Assembly: GCA_030378005.1 (NCBI GenBank)
Contig: JAUCGF010000114.1
Span: 1-48,519, forward strand
Reading direction: 5' to 3'
Origin: Desulfococcaceae bacterium HSG9
GTDB taxonomy: Bacteria; Desulfobacterota; Desulfobacteria; Desulfobacterales; JAUCGF01
Length of the DNA stretch: 48,519 nucleotides
Shown: positions 7,505 through 17,400 of the stretch, in pieces
Layout: every line of letters starts with the position of its first letter
How positions within the stretch are numbered: position 1 is the first letter of the stretch
The notes under the pieces: generated by a model
What the model was told of the DNA's origin: nothing
Seen by the model: the letters and a program-made list of their open reading frames with translations, nothing else
Database searches by the model: none
Program-made: the position numbers and the translations under genes

Positions 7505-10500
7505 ATGGCAAAGATCAGAATCTATGAACTTGCCAGGGAACTTAACATGCAGAATAAGGCGCTTTTACAAAAATTGCGTTCTTTGAAAATTTCTGCAAAA
7601 AGCCACATGAGTTCTCTGGATGATGAGGCCGCGGCCAAAGTGAAGGCGGCTCTGTTCGGTAAAGATACCGAACAAATCGTAGAAACGCGCGTTCGGTCAA
7701 CCATTATTCGACGGCGTACGAAGCCGGTGGTTAGAAAAAAGAGCCGTGATAAAAAGCCTGTTCCTGAAGCGGAAGAGATGCAGGCCGAACCGGATGTGGT
7801 TTCTTCTGCTCCTGAAACAGTCATAGAAACCGTGCAATCTGTGGAATCAGAACCTAAAGAGGAAGCTCAGGTAGCGGAAGCCTCCGAAAACAAAAAAGCT
7901 CTGACAAAAAAACGGTCTGTCAAACGCAAAAAAAGAAAATTACGCAAAAAAACCAAAGCAGAACAATCCGCCAAAATTATCAGCAAGCCGCAATCGGATG
8001 ACATAACAACATCTGCGCCCGCTCTTTCTGAATTGAGCGCTGAATCTCAAGACAATCAAATCAAGACAACGTCTTTGGAAGAAAAAGCGGAACTCATTCC
8101 GACGCCAGTCGTTCCAAGCCCGGATAAACCCGTGTCAGAGCAACCCGATTCAGACAAAATAAAACAGGTATCGCCGGCTCCAGCGCCGACACCAGCTACA
8201 GATGCGGAGCTGATTAAGGATCCCAAGCATAAGCGCAAAGCGGCGGATTCTAAGGAAGCAAAACCTAAGATAAAGACGGCTAAAACTTCCAAGCGGAAAA
8301 GGAAAAAGAATAAAAAATTAAAAAATCGATTTGCATCAGAGACGCCTGCTAAAATTATCAAACTGGGCGAAGGAACGAAGATAACTTCTGATACCAAAGA
8401 AAAAAGGACCTCCCGGCCAAAATATTCAAAACAGGCATCCGCCTCTAATAAAGCAGCTTCAAACAAGCCATCTTATGCGAATCGTAAGGGCATGGGCAAT
8501 CGTACAGAGCAGTCAGGAAACAAGGCTGTTTCTACGCCTGCACACGATAAGAAAAATTTTTCTAAAAGCAAACCTGATCAGGTTTCCAAAGATAAGAAAT
8601 TCTTTAAAAAGAAAATCGCTTTTCGTAAAAAAGCGGTGGTTGAAGGCAAAGACTTGTATGGCGGCCGTAAAAAAGGCCGTAAAGCTCGTAAATGGCAGAG
8701 AGGCAGGGTCGCCGCCAAAGGCCTGAAAACGCAGATCACAGTTGCCAAAGCGATCAAACGTCGTATTAAAATTGATGATGCGATTATACTCTCGGAACTG
8801 GCCAAACGTATGGGAATTAAAGCCAATGAAATGATCAAAACGCTGATGGACTTAGGCGTTATGGCGACTGTCAATCAGACCATTGATTTTGATACCGCTA
8901 CTTTAGTAGCCGCTGAATTTGATTATGAGGTGGAAAAAGCGTCTTTTGAAGAAGAAAATATCTTAAAAGTCGAAGAAGACGATCCGGATAACTTGGTTAC
9001 ACGTTCACCGGTTGTCACCATAATGGGGCATGTGGATCATGGCAAAACCACACTTTTGGACACGATTCGCCAATCAAAAATAACCGATGGTGAAGCCGGT
9101 GGAATCACTCAGCATATCGGCGCTTACCTTGTCAACTCAACATCTGAATCATATAAAGGCCAAATTGTATTTTTAGATACACCTGGACACGAAGCTTTCA
9201 CAGAAATGCGTTACCGGGGTGCCAGCGTCACTGATATTGTTGTTTTAATTGTCGCGGCCGATGATGGTGTGATGCCTCAAACTATCGAAGCGATTAATCA
9301 TGCCAAAGCGGCTGATGTTCCTATTATTGTAGTAGTTAATAAAATCGACAAACCCGATGCCCAGCCGGAACGTGTTCAACGTGAATTGGCCGAAGCCGGA
9401 TTAACGCCCGAAGATTGGGGCGGTGACACGATCTTTGTTCAGGCCTCCGCTAAACAGGGTAAAGGCATTGATACGCTGCTGGAAATGATTCTATTGCAGG
9501 CTGAACTGGCCGAGCTTACAGCCAATCCCGATAAACTTGCTTATGGGCATGTTATTGAAGCCAAGTTGGATTCAGGAAGAGGACCTGTTGCAACTGTATT
9601 GGTTCAAAACGGAACACTTAGCACTGGCCAACCGGTTGTTTGCGGCATGCATTACGGTAAAATTCGCGCTTTGTTAGATGACTCCGGCGAAATGATTCAA
9701 TCGGCCGGCCCTTCGACCCCTGTGGAAATTATCGGTCTGGCCGGTGTACCCAATGCCGGTGATGAACTGATGGCGCTTGATGATGAAAAAAATGCTCGCC
9801 AGGTGAGCGCTCATCGTATCCAAAAGCAGCGCGCCAAAGAACTTGCCTCATCCGGCTTGGTGAGCCTTGATAATCTTTTCGACCGGATTAAAGATGATGA
9901 TATCAAAGAACTTAACATTATCTTAAAAGCCGATGTGCAAGGTTCCATCGAAGCGTTAAAAGAGGCGTTGTTAAAGCTTTCTAACGAAGAAGTCAAAATT
10001 AATATCATTCATTCCGCCACTGGCGCTATCATTGAATCCGATGTCTCTTTGGGTGCTGTCTCAGATGCTATTATTATCGGCTTTAACGTGCGTCCGAACC
10101 CCAAAGTTCAAACATTGGCGACTGAAGAAAATGTCGAAATTCGTTCTTATAATGTGATCTACAATGTCATTCAGGAAGTGCAAAACGCCATTGTCGGTAT
10201 GATGGCATCGATTTTCAATGAACATGTTCTGGGAAGGGCTGAAATTCGAGATACTTTTCATATACCCAAAATAGGCTCTATTGCAGGTTGTATCGTCAGT
10301 GATGGTAAAATAAAGAGAGGGGCGCGAGTGCGCCTTTTAAGAGATGATATTGTCATTTACGAAGGTAAAATTTCCTCTCTCAGAAGATTCAAAGATGACG
10401 TTAAAGAGGTTCAGCGTGGTTATGAATGCGGTATCGGCATTGAAAAATATAATGATGTCAAAATTGGTGATGCAATTGAATGCTATTACATTGAAGAGAC

Positions 10501-10522
10501 CAGACCTGAATTGGAAACTTAA
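7505..10522 (+). CDS. infB: Translation initiation factor IF-2
   Basis: IF-2 is the GTPase that places initiator tRNA on the 30S subunit and promotes subunit joining. The 1005-residue protein has an IF2_N module (1-52, [18 protein letters not shown]), a long Lys/Ala/Pro-rich disordered linker (55-400) and a second IF2_N-like module (about 416-470). The G domain has G1 GHVDHGKT (about 508-515), G3 DTPGHEAF and G4 NKIDKP. Domains II-IV follow to the C-terminus. The linker is long for the family but typical of delta-proteobacteria. AAGGGGG upstream fits the ATG at 7505; another ATG at 7501 is out of frame. The gene is 84 nt after nusA and 3 nt before rbfA. Confidence 0.97.
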   Translation: MAKIRIYELARELNMQNKALLQKLRSLKISAKSHMSSLDDEAAAKVKAALFGKDTEQIVETRVRSTIIRRRTKPVVRKKSRDKKPVPEAEEMQAEPDVVSSAPETVIETVQSVESEPKEEAQVAEASENKKALTKKRSVKRKKRKLRKKTKAEQSAKIISKPQSDDITTSAPALSELSAESQDNQIKTTSLEEKAELIPTPVVPSPDKPVSEQPDSDKIKQVSPAPAPTPATDAELIKDPKHKRKAADSKEAKPKIKTAKTSKRKRKKNKKLKNRFASETPAKIIKLGEGTKITSDTKEKRTSRPKYSKQASASNKAASNKPSYANRKGMGNRTEQSGNKAVSTPAHDKKNFSKSKPDQVSKDKKFFKKKIAFRKKAVVEGKDLYGGRKKGRKARKWQRGRVAAKGLKTQITVAKAIKRRIKIDDAIILSELAKRMGIKANEMIKTLMDLGVMATVNQTIDFDTATLVAAEFDYEVEKASFEEENILKVEEDDPDNLVTRSPVVTIMGHVDHGKTTLLDTIRQSKITDGEAGGITQHIGAYLVNSTSESYKGQIVFLDTPGHEAFTEMRYRGASVTDIVVLIVAADDGVMPQTIEAINHAKAADVPIIVVVNKIDKPDAQPERVQRELAEAGLTPEDWGGDTIFVQASAKQGKGIDTLLEMILLQAELAELTANPDKLAYGHVIEAKLDSGRGPVATVLVQNGTLSTGQPVVCGMHYGKIRALLDDSGEMIQSAGPSTPVEIIGLAGVPNAGDELMALDDEKNARQVSAHRIQKQRAKELASSGLVSLDNLFDRIKDDDIKELNIILKADVQGSIEALKEALLKLSNEEVKINIIHSATGAIIESDVSLGAVSDAIIIGFNVRPNPKVQTLATEENVEIRSYNVIYNVIQEVQNAIVGMMASIFNEHVLGRAEIRDTFHIPKIGSIAGCIVSDGKIKRGARVRLLRDDIVIYEGKISSLRRFKDDVKEVQRGYECGIGIEKYNDVKIGDAIECYYIEETRPELET

Positions 10523-10525
10523 ATA

Positions 10526-10939
10526 ATGAAACCATTCGCACGTTCCGAAAGAGTCGGTGGACAAATCCAAAAAATGTTGTCTGAATTGCTTCATAAAAGT
10601 ATCCATGATCCCCGTCTGGAAATGACTACTATAACAGGTGTACGCATGACCCGTGACCTTAAAATTGCCAAAATCTATTTTACCTCACCTGGCGGCGCAT
10701 CAAACGTCAAACGTGTTTCAGATGGGTTCAAGAGCAGTCGCGGTTATATCAAACGGATGCTGGCAAGTCGGCTAGGGCTTCGCTATATGCCTGATCTGCA
10801 ATTTTATTACGATGAATCTTTTGATTACGGCGCCAAGATTGACAAATTGTTGCAATCTGTCAAAACAGAGTCGCATATACCGGCAGACACACGTTTACAA
10901 GATGAAAGAACAAATAATACAACAACTGAAACAGAATAA
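10526..10939 (+). CDS. rbfA: Ribosome-binding factor A
   Basis: This 137-residue single KH-type protein acts in late 30S maturation. It shows RSERVGGQIQKMLSELL at the N-terminus, ITGVRMTRDLKIAKIYFT in the middle and LRYMPDLQFYYDES before the C-terminus, the usual RbfA pattern. A short polar tail (about 115-137) overlaps the start of the next gene. The gene begins 3 nt after infB and ends 38 nt inside the NrnA gene, so translation of the pair is probably coupled. Confidence 0.95.
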   Translation: MKPFARSERVGGQIQKMLSELLHKSIHDPRLEMTTITGVRMTRDLKIAKIYFTSPGGASNVKRVSDGFKSSRGYIKRMLASRLGLRYMPDLQFYYDESFDYGAKIDKLLQSVKTESHIPADTRLQDERTNNTTTETE

Positions 10940-11918
10940 AACAGTTCTCATCGCTTCACATACAAGTCCGGATGGCGATGCTATCGGTTCTTTGATTGCG
11001 TTAGGGCTGACCTTGGAAAAATTCGGGAAAAAGGTTGTGCTTTACAACGAGGGACCTATTCCGGCGGTTTACCGTTTTTTGCCCCAGACAGACAGGGTGT
11101 TGTGCGCACTTGAACCGGATGCATTCTTTGATATTGCCATCGTACTGGATTGCAGCACCTTGCAGCGTATCGGTGCTGCCGCCGAAACGGTAAAACTGAC
11201 GCCCGTAACAATTAACATTGATCATCATGTTACCAATACCGGTTTCGGTGATTTTCAGATCATTGATGCCAAGGCTTGCGCCAGTGCTGAAATTGTTTAT
11301 GAACTGATTAAAAAATTGGGGGTTGCTATTGACGCCGCCATAGCGACTTCGATTTATACCGGTATTTTTACAGACACCGGGTCGTTTCGATTTGCCAACA
11401 CTAATCTGGCCGCATTTGCAATTTGCAATGAAATGGTGCAACTCGGCGCAGACCCATATTGCGTGTCCAAAAATGTTTATGGCGCCTATTCGTTAAACCG
11501 CATTAAATTGCTCAATCAAGCGCTTGATACCATTGAAATATCTCAAGATGGCAAACTATCTATGATGGTTCTGACACAGGCGATGATGTCTAAAACGGGA
11601 ACGCAATCCGAAGATGTCGAGGGAATTATCAATTATGCCCGGCGTATCGAAGATGTTAAAATGGCGGTGTTGATCCATGAGTTGAAAAATGGTCATAAGC
11701 ATAAACCGGCCTGCGCACCTCATCCGTACCACGTCAGTTTGCGCGGGAACGGCAACGTGGATGTCGCCTCAATTGCCGCGGATTTCGGAGGCGGCGGACA
11801 TCACGATGCCGCCGGGTTTAATATTGAATCAACACTTGCCGATATAAAAAACAAGATACTAAATCTGGAAATTGGAGATGTGAATTCGGAGTTCGGAATC
11901 TTGAATTCGGAATCTTGA
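10902..11918 (+). CDS. nrnA: DHH-family phosphoesterase, NrnA-like (oligoribonuclease / pAp phosphatase)
   Basis: NrnA-type enzymes degrade nano-RNAs and 3'-phosphoadenosine 5'-phosphate, the latter being a by-product of PAPS metabolism. The protein has ASHTSPDGDAIGS (metal-binding DHH motif I), VLDCS, NIDHHVTNTGFGD (the DHH motif) and a DHHA1 domain ending with GGGGHHDAAGF. I take the ATG at 10902 rather than 10812, because the extra 30 residues at the longer start are simply rbfA sequence in another frame; the protein is then 338 residues. Its last residues (about VNSEFGILNSES) and its stop are encoded by a heptanucleotide array, so the natural end of the protein has been replaced or extended. 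Confidence 0.92.
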   Translation: MKEQIIQQLKQNKTVLIASHTSPDGDAIGSLIALGLTLEKFGKKVVLYNEGPIPAVYRFLPQTDRVLCALEPDAFFDIAIVLDCSTLQRIGAAAETVKLTPVTINIDHHVTNTGFGDFQIIDAKACASAEIVYELIKKLGVAIDAAIATSIYTGIFTDTGSFRFANTNLAAFAICNEMVQLGADPYCVSKNVYGAYSLNRIKLLNQALDTIEISQDGKLSMMVLTQAMMSKTGTQSEDVEGIINYARRIEDVKMAVLIHELKNGHKHKPACAPHPYHVSLRGNGNVDVASIAADFGGGGHHDAAGFNIESTLADIKNKILNLEIGDVNSEFGILNSES

Positions 11919-11933
11919 ATTCGGAAATTCGAT
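11864..11933. repeat. Heptanucleotide array (TNCGGAA family) at the nrnA 3' end
   Basis: Ten units stay in strict 7-nt register, for example TCTGGAA, ATTGGAG, TTCGGAG, TTCGGAA, TCTTGAA, TTCGGAA. They cover the last ~18 codons of nrnA, its TGA and 15 nt beyond. An oppositely oriented array lies at 12041-12089, so the two can pair across about 107 nt. Confidence 0.85.
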
Positions 11934-11998
11934 TTCCTTACACTGTCGGGGCGTGTTTTGATAACAATTTGTAATGCAATGGTAAAAAAGCTGGAATA

Positions 11999-13057
11999 AT
12001 GAAAAAAAGAAGCTTCGGACTTTCCAGAGGCCGGAACCATGAATCCAAATCCCAAACTCTGAGTTCCGAATTCCGAATTCCAAATTTAAACGGTGTTCTT
12101 GTTGTTGATAAACCGGCCGGTATATCATCGGCTAAAGCCGTTGCGATTGTTAAACGGCTGCTTAAAGTACGTAAAATTGGTCATGCCGGGGCGCTGGACC
12201 CTCTCGCTACCGGTATATTGGTATGCTGTCTTAATCGCGCCACGCGTCTGGCCTACTTTTTTTTAAAAAGCACAAAGACATACAAGGCGGTGTTGCACTT
12301 AGGGGTGGAGACCGATACGCAGGATGCTACGGGTGAAATTACTGCCCAGTGCCGAAATTCTATCGTAAATGAAGCTGAATTGTCCACGATAAACGCTGTG
12401 ATGAAACGCTTTGAAGGCAAAAGTAAACAAATGCCGCCGGTTTATTCCGCATTGAAACATAAGGGCGTTCCGCTTTATAAATTGGCCCGCCGGGGGGAAC
12501 CGGTACAGAAACCGGCCCGGGAAGTAGTTATTAAATCAATCCGCATCGACGCGATTGAATTGCCTTATATCCGCTTTACTGTTTCTTGTTCAGCGGGTGC
12601 CTATATTCGTACTCTTTGTGCTGATATCGGTGCGGCACTGGGATACGGCGGGCATCTGAAAGCGCTTAGGCGCGTGGCAAGCGGCAGTTTCACTATCAGA
12701 CAAGCGATTGGGATTGACGAACTCGAAAAATCAGCCGGCTCTGATAAATTTCGGGATGCGTTGAGCGCGCGTATTATACCGGCATCTGACGCATTAACAG
12801 ATATGCCCGTGCATGTTGCGGATAAAGATTTGGCTGATAGGATCAGACACGGGCAGCAAATTCCAAATTCTGAATTCCGAATTCCGAATTCAAAATGGGG
12901 AAATTTTATTAAAATAACTGACACAACTAATAACTTGCTCGCAATTGTGGAGAACGTCAAAGAAAAGCGACACTATCGCTATTGGGGAGTTTTTAATGCG
13001 GAATGCGAAATTCCGAATTCCGAATTTAAAATTCCCAATTCCAAAAGGGAGGCATAA
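11999..13057 (+). CDS. truB: tRNA pseudouridine(55) synthase TruB carrying repeat-encoded inserts
   Basis: TruB makes pseudouridine 55 in the T arm of tRNAs. The catalytic domain starts at [14 protein letters not shown] and includes [12 protein letters not shown] with the nucleophilic aspartate; [14 protein letters not shown] and a C-terminal PUA-like region follow. Three parts look foreign: a leader of about 30 residues ending SSEFRIPNL, an internal [13 protein letters not shown], and a C-terminal [12 protein letters not shown]. All three are translated heptanucleotide arrays. No start codon lies between the leader and the conserved core, so initiation must fall upstream or within the repeat. 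The ATG at 11999 has only a weak GGA. At 352 residues it is somewhat longer than usual. The enzyme is probably active, since its catalytic motifs are intact. Confidence 0.93.
   Translation: MKKRSFGLSRGRNHESKSQTLSSEFRIPNLNGVLVVDKPAGISSAKAVAIVKRLLKVRKIGHAGALDPLATGILVCCLNRATRLAYFFLKSTKTYKAVLHLGVETDTQDATGEITAQCRNSIVNEAELSTINAVMKRFEGKSKQMPPVYSALKHKGVPLYKLARRGEPVQKPAREVVIKSIRIDAIELPYIRFTVSCSAGAYIRTLCADIGAALGYGGHLKALRRVASGSFTIRQAIGIDELEKSAGSDKFRDALSARIIPASDALTDMPVHVADKDLADRIRHGQQIPNSEFRIPNSKWGNFIKITDTTNNLLAIVENVKEKRHYRYWGVFNAECEIPNSEFKIPNSKREA
12041..12089. repeat. Heptanucleotide array in the truB leader
   Basis: Seven units in 7-nt register (GAATCCA, AATCCCA, AACTCTG, AGTTCCG, AATTCCG, AATTCCA, AATTTAA). 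It is the reverse orientation of the array ending nrnA and encodes the extra TruB residues just before NGVLVVDK. Confidence 0.85.
12858..12892. repeat. Heptanucleotide array inside the truB C-terminal domain
   Basis: Five units in register (AAATTCC, AAATTCT, GAATTCC, GAATTCC, GAATTCA), translated as KFQI-like context [12 protein letters not shown] within the PUA-like region. Reading frame is preserved on both sides. Confidence 0.85.
12997..13045. repeat. Heptanucleotide array at the truB 3' end, upstream of rpsO
   Basis: Seven units in register: TGCGGAA, TGCGAAA, then TTCCGAA twice, TTTAAAA, TTCCCAA, TTCCAAA. The first two and the rest are in opposite orientation, so the array is partly self-complementary. 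It encodes the C-terminal tail of TruB and stops just before the GGGAGG ribosome site of rpsO. Confidence 0.85.
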
Positions 13058-13062
13058 GCAAA

Positions 13063-13332
13063 GTGGTTTTTACATCTGAAGAAAAGAAAAAATTGATTGA
13101 CCGTTTTAAGTTGCATGAGTCGGACACCGGTTCACCTGAGGTTCAGGTAGGCCTTTTAACTCATCGCATTAAATATCTTACCGAACATTTAAAAGTGCAT
13201 ACAAAAGATCATCACTCACGCAGAGGATTGTTGATGCTGGTAGGACAGCGGCGACGATTGCTGGACTATGTAAAAAACAAAAATATCCAACGCTACCGGA
13301 CAATTATTGGAAATGTGGGATTGCGGCGATAG
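13063..13332 (+). CDS. rpsO: 30S ribosomal protein S15
   Basis: This 89-residue protein is a full-length S15, with [19 protein letters not shown], the [20 protein letters not shown] core and a basic C-terminus. S15 binds 16S rRNA early in 30S assembly and bridges to the 50S subunit. The GTG start at 13063 has GGGAGG 10 nt upstream. The rpsO-pnp pair is classical; in E. coli S15 represses its own translation, but no pseudoknot was identified here. A heptanucleotide array begins at the stop codon. Confidence 0.97.
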   Translation: MVFTSEEKKKLIDRFKLHESDTGSPEVQVGLLTHRIKYLTEHLKVHTKDHHSRRGLLMLVGQRRRLLDYVKNKNIQRYRTIIGNVGLRR

Positions 13333-13415
13333 TTGGAATGCGGAACTCGGAGTGAGAAATGCGGAAATGGGAATAGGGAATGCGGAATTCCAAGTTCATG
13401 ATTCCCAGTTCTGAA
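13332..13415. repeat. Heptanucleotide array between rpsO and pnp
   Basis: Twelve consecutive 7-nt units. The first eight are of the TGCGGAA type, and the last four (TTCCAAG, TTCATGA, TTCCCAG, TTCTGAA) are of the opposite orientation. The halves can pair as an imperfect hairpin placed where E. coli rpsO-pnp mRNA carries an RNase III processing stem-loop; that functional parallel is inference. Confidence 0.85.
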
Positions 13416-13460
13416 AAGGCGGCATATTTGTAGAGAGAAATTTTATATGAGGAGAAAATT

Positions 13461-15572
13461 ATGGAAATTGTGATGAAAGCGAACGTAGGTGGGAGATCTT
13501 TAGAGATTCAAACCGGTAAAATTGCCAAACAGGCATCCGGCGCAGTTGTCGTTCAATATGGAGAAACCGTTGTTTTAGTTACGGCCGTTGCGGCGAATAC
13601 AGCCAAAGCCGGTCTTGATTTTTTACCACTGACCGTTGAATATCAGGAAAAAATATATTCCGCGGGCAGAATTCCCGGCAACTATTTCAGACGTGAAATT
13701 GGCCGGCCCAGTGAGAAAGAAACCTTAACATGTCGCCTGATTGATCGCCCGATACGCCCCCTTTTTCCTAAGGGATATACTTATGAAACCCAAATTATTG
13801 CCACTGTGCTGTCTATGGACAAGGCAAATGATCCTGATTTGTTGGCCCTTGTAGGTGCTTCGGCCGCACTTGAAATTTCGGACTTACCTTATGAAGGCCC
13901 GATAGCAGCGGTGCGCGTCGGGCGCATAGACGGACAACTCATCATTAATCCGACGATTAATCAATATAACCAATGTGATATTAATATTGTTGTCGCCGGT
14001 TCTGCAACCGGAGTTGTGATGGTGGAGGGCGGCGGCTCAATGGTCAGTGAAGCGGATATGCTGGAAGCTATATTTTTTGGCCATAACGCAATGCAACCAT
14101 TGATTGAATTACAGGAACAGATGAGAAAGAGCGTTGGTAAATCCAAACGCATTATCACGGTACCTGATGATGAAGAAATACGCAAATATGATGAAATCAA
14201 GACCAAACTCGAATCTATAGCCGCTCCGCGTATTCATGAGGCTATGACGACTGCCGATAAAATGGAACGCCAAAATGCGATGCGTGTAATTAAAACCGAC
14301 GTTCACGCGCAGTTGGATGCTGAGGCTGATGATGACAACAGCCATGATGGAGAAAAAATTGATAAGGCTTTGAAAGCGTTGACCAAACAGACGTGCCGTG
14401 CATTGGTGTTAAATGAAGGCCGCCGAATTGATGGCCGTCGTTTCGATGAAGTCCGCAAAATCACATGTGAAGTCGGACTGTTGCCCATTCCACATGGAAG
14501 TGCGCTTTTCACACGCGGTGAAACCCAGGTGCTTGGTGTCCTGACATTGGGAACCGGCTATGATGAACAGCGTATTGAGACCTTGAATGGTGATGAAAAC
14601 CGTTCATTTATGCTGCATTATAATTTTCCCCCTTATTCGGTTGGGGAAGTCCGACGATTGGGAGGGCCTGGACGACGTGACATCGGTCACGGCAATCTGG
14701 CAGCACGCGCAATTGAAAAAGTTCTGCCGGTAAAAGATGAATTTGATTACACGATCCGTTTGGTTTCCGAAGTTTTTGAATCTAACGGTTCTTCATCCAT
14801 GGGAACGGTGTGTTCCGGTATCATGGCGTTAATGGATGGCGGTGTACCCATAAAAACGCCTGTTTCAGGAATTGCCATGGGTCTGGTCAAAGAGGACGAT
14901 AAGGTTGTTGTTTTATCCGATATTCTTGGAGATGAAGACCATACCGGTGATATGGATTTTAAAGTCGCCGGCACTGAAGACGGCATCACGGCCCTTCAGA
15001 TGGATATTAAAATCAATGAACTTTCTAAAGAAATCATGGAGCAGGCGCTGGAACAAGCTCGGGTCGGCCGCTTGCATATCTTGCTTAAAATGCGGGAGGC
15101 GCTCACTGTATCCCGTGAATCAGTATCACCAAATGCACCCAAAGTGGAAACGATCAGGATAAAACCTGATAAGATACGCGACATCATCGGACCGGGCGGC
15201 AAGATAATCCGCATGTTACAGAGTGAAACCAACACCCGTATTGAAGTGGATGATTCCGGTTTAGTCAAAATATCCGCGATGTCCTCGGAAGATCGTGATG
15301 CCGCCGTGAAGCGCGTCAATGAAATCACGGTTGAGCCTGAAGTCGGTCGGATTTATGATGGCAAAGTGGTCAAAATTATGGACTTTGGCGCTTTTGTACA
15401 GATAATGCCGGGAACCGATGGTCTTTGTCACATCTCACAATTAGCCCAAAAACGCATTACCCGCGTTTCGGATGTGGTTAAAGAAGGCGACAACCTGAAA
15501 GTCAAAGTATTGGAAATCAGCCGTGATGGGAAAATTCGCCTGAGCCATAAAGCGGTTCTGAACCACGAATAA
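13461..15572 (+). CDS. pnp: Polyribonucleotide nucleotidyltransferase (PNPase)
   Basis: PNPase degrades RNA 3' to 5' by phosphorolysis and can add tails. The 703-residue protein has the first RNase PH domain (to about 230), an alpha-helical linker and the second RNase PH domain (about 320-550) with [30 protein letters not shown] and [20 protein letters not shown] domain ([16 protein letters not shown]) and an S1 domain ([15 protein letters not shown]) complete it. Length and order match the family. AGGAGA lies 8 nt before the ATG. Confidence 0.98.
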   Translation: MEIVMKANVGGRSLEIQTGKIAKQASGAVVVQYGETVVLVTAVAANTAKAGLDFLPLTVEYQEKIYSAGRIPGNYFRREIGRPSEKETLTCRLIDRPIRPLFPKGYTYETQIIATVLSMDKANDPDLLALVGASAALEISDLPYEGPIAAVRVGRIDGQLIINPTINQYNQCDINIVVAGSATGVVMVEGGGSMVSEADMLEAIFFGHNAMQPLIELQEQMRKSVGKSKRIITVPDDEEIRKYDEIKTKLESIAAPRIHEAMTTADKMERQNAMRVIKTDVHAQLDAEADDDNSHDGEKIDKALKALTKQTCRALVLNEGRRIDGRRFDEVRKITCEVGLLPIPHGSALFTRGETQVLGVLTLGTGYDEQRIETLNGDENRSFMLHYNFPPYSVGEVRRLGGPGRRDIGHGNLAARAIEKVLPVKDEFDYTIRLVSEVFESNGSSSMGTVCSGIMALMDGGVPIKTPVSGIAMGLVKEDDKVVVLSDILGDEDHTGDMDFKVAGTEDGITALQMDIKINELSKEIMEQALEQARVGRLHILLKMREALTVSRESVSPNAPKVETIRIKPDKIRDIIGPGGKIIRMLQSETNTRIEVDDSGLVKISAMSSEDRDAAVKRVNEITVEPEVGRIYDGKVVKIMDFGAFVQIMPGTDGLCHISQLAQKRITRVSDVVKEGDNLKVKVLEISRDGKIRLSHKAVLNHE

Positions 15573-15589
15573 AGACTGATATAAAAAAT

Positions 15590-16873
15590 ATGGCTGTAAC
15601 AACAATAAATAAATCAGTTCTGGGCAACGGCATTCGTATTCTGACCAAAAAAATGCCCTATATGCGTTCCGTTTCTATGGGTATTTGGGTGGATGCCGGC
15701 GCTCGGGATGAATCTGCCGATGAAAGCGGCTTGAGCCATTTTATTGAACACATGCTTTTCAAAGGCACGCATAAACGCAACGCCTTTCAAATAGCTAAAG
15801 AGTTCGATGCTATCGGTGGCCAGACCAACGCCTTTACTTCAATGGAAAAAACCTGTTTCCATGCACGCGTGGCCGATGAACATCTGGCCACCATGTTTGA
15901 TGTTCTGAGCGATATTTTGTTAAATTCGCGTTTTGAAACTCAGGAAATCGAAAATGAACGGCCCGTGATCTTGCAGGAAATCAGTATGCAGCAAGACAGT
16001 CCCGACGAATATGTTCATTATCTCTGCACCAAAAATTTTTGGGGTGATACGCCGTTGGGACGTTCGATTTTAGGAAAGCGTGAGAACGTCAGCACTTATG
16101 ATAATCATGCGATCAGGAATTTTTTTCAACGTGCATATCAGCCCGAACGCATTATTATATCGGCCGCCGGTAATTTGGACCACACCCGTTTCACTGATAT
16201 GATCGAACCGCTTTTTAACCGTTTTGCCCGATTTGATTCTGATGAGGGGACGCGGCCTCCCCTCACTTGGCCGGAACGGCGCACACCTCCGGATCATAGA
16301 ACTGTGAATCTGCATTTTCGTAAACTTGAGCAGGCTCATATTATCATCGCAACGCCAGGAATCGCAATTACAGATTCGCGGCGCTATGCTTTTTCTTTGA
16401 TGAACACCCTTTTAGGCGGCAATATGAGTTCAAGGCTTTTTCAAGAGGTTCGTGAACGCCGGGGATTAGCCTACGCAGTTTATTCCTTTTTAGCATCCTA
16501 TGCAGACACCGGAATGTTTGCCGTGTATGCGGGGGTTGCGCCTGATAATGTTAATGAAACAATTCGCTTGATTATCGCAGAGATGCGTAATCTGAAAAAC
16601 AAACGAATCAGTAATGACGAACTTGTGCGCGCCAAAGAGTTCACCAAAGGCAATTTGGTGCTGGCATCCGAAAGCAATGATAATCAAATGGTGCGTTTGG
16701 CGCAAAATGAATTTAATTTAAAGCGACAAACACCGCTTAAAGAGGTTGTTGCCAAAATTGAAGCCGTTACAACTGAAGATATTATTGAATTGGCACGGTC
16801 GCTATTTCAACTAAGCCAACCGTCTTTAACAGTTTTAGGGCCGGTTACTGAATCTGACTTGGGGCAAATCTGA
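15590..16873 (+). CDS. M16-family zinc peptidase
   Basis: The 427-residue protein carries the inverted zinc motif HFIEH (His50, Glu53, His54) and a downstream ENERPVILQEI region supplying the third zinc ligand. A C-terminal half contains RERRGLAYAVYSF, a typical M16 substrate-binding segment. It resembles the PqqL/YmxG-type processing peptidases. No signal peptide is seen, so it is likely cytoplasmic. It follows pnp by 17 nt; a pnp-M16 peptidase-dut order is common in delta-proteobacteria and Firmicutes. The substrate is unknown. Confidence 0.92.
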   Translation: MAVTTINKSVLGNGIRILTKKMPYMRSVSMGIWVDAGARDESADESGLSHFIEHMLFKGTHKRNAFQIAKEFDAIGGQTNAFTSMEKTCFHARVADEHLATMFDVLSDILLNSRFETQEIENERPVILQEISMQQDSPDEYVHYLCTKNFWGDTPLGRSILGKRENVSTYDNHAIRNFFQRAYQPERIIISAAGNLDHTRFTDMIEPLFNRFARFDSDEGTRPPLTWPERRTPPDHRTVNLHFRKLEQAHIIIATPGIAITDSRRYAFSLMNTLLGGNMSSRLFQEVRERRGLAYAVYSFLASYADTGMFAVYAGVAPDNVNETIRLIIAEMRNLKNKRISNDELVRAKEFTKGNLVLASESNDNQMVRLAQNEFNLKRQTPLKEVVAKIEAVTTEDIIELARSLFQLSQPSLTVLGPVTESDLGQI

Positions 16874-16930
16874 TTTGGGCCAAATATTGCTTAATTTGGA
16901 AAGGCTTAATCTTAGGGTAGGAGTGCGAAG

Positions 16931-17398
16931 GTGAAATTAGAAGTTCGCTTCAAGTATCTGCATCCTGATACGGATGCAGACCTGGCACTGCCCCGGTATA
17001 TGACATCCGGCGCATCCGGAATGGATATTTGTGCGGCTTTGGAAACATCGCTGACTTTGGCACCTGGCAAAATAGCTCTGATTCCCACCGGATTTGCAAT
17101 TGCGATTCCAAACGGCTTTGAAGCTCAAATCCGGCCACGTAGCGGATTGGCAGTCAAACACGGCATCGGTATCATTAACTCTCCTGGTACGATTGATGCG
17201 GACTACCGCGGCGAAGTTAAAATCGCTCTGATAAACCTGGGGCAGGCACCCTACACGGTCCGGCGCGGCGACCGGATTGCCCAAATGATTTTTCAAAACG
17301 TCTGTCGCGCTAACCTGCAAGTTGAGCTTGATTCCGACTCTTGGCAACTTGATGACACCGAGCGGAATGATGGCGGGTTTGGGCATACCGGGGTTTGA
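16931..17398 (+). CDS. dut: dUTP diphosphatase (trimeric)
   Basis: dUTPase hydrolyses dUTP to dUMP and pyrophosphate, keeping uracil out of DNA and feeding dTMP synthesis. All five motifs are present: [42 protein letters not shown] and the C-terminal [10 protein letters not shown] (family RGxGGFGSTG, here with an N for the first G). Length 155 is normal. The GTG start at 16931 follows a plausible AGGAG. Its TGA lies 9 nt before a heptanucleotide array and overlaps the possible TTG start of the next gene. Confidence 0.96.
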   Translation: MKLEVRFKYLHPDTDADLALPRYMTSGASGMDICAALETSLTLAPGKIALIPTGFAIAIPNGFEAQIRPRSGLAVKHGIGIINSPGTIDADYRGEVKIALINLGQAPYTVRRGDRIAQMIFQNVCRANLQVELDSDSWQLDDTERNDGGFGHTGV

Positions 17399-17400
17399 AT

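Noticed and set aside
8056..8466. A 136-codon antisense frame in infB
   Set aside because: Product of the Lys/Ala-rich linker codon use; shadows a certain gene.
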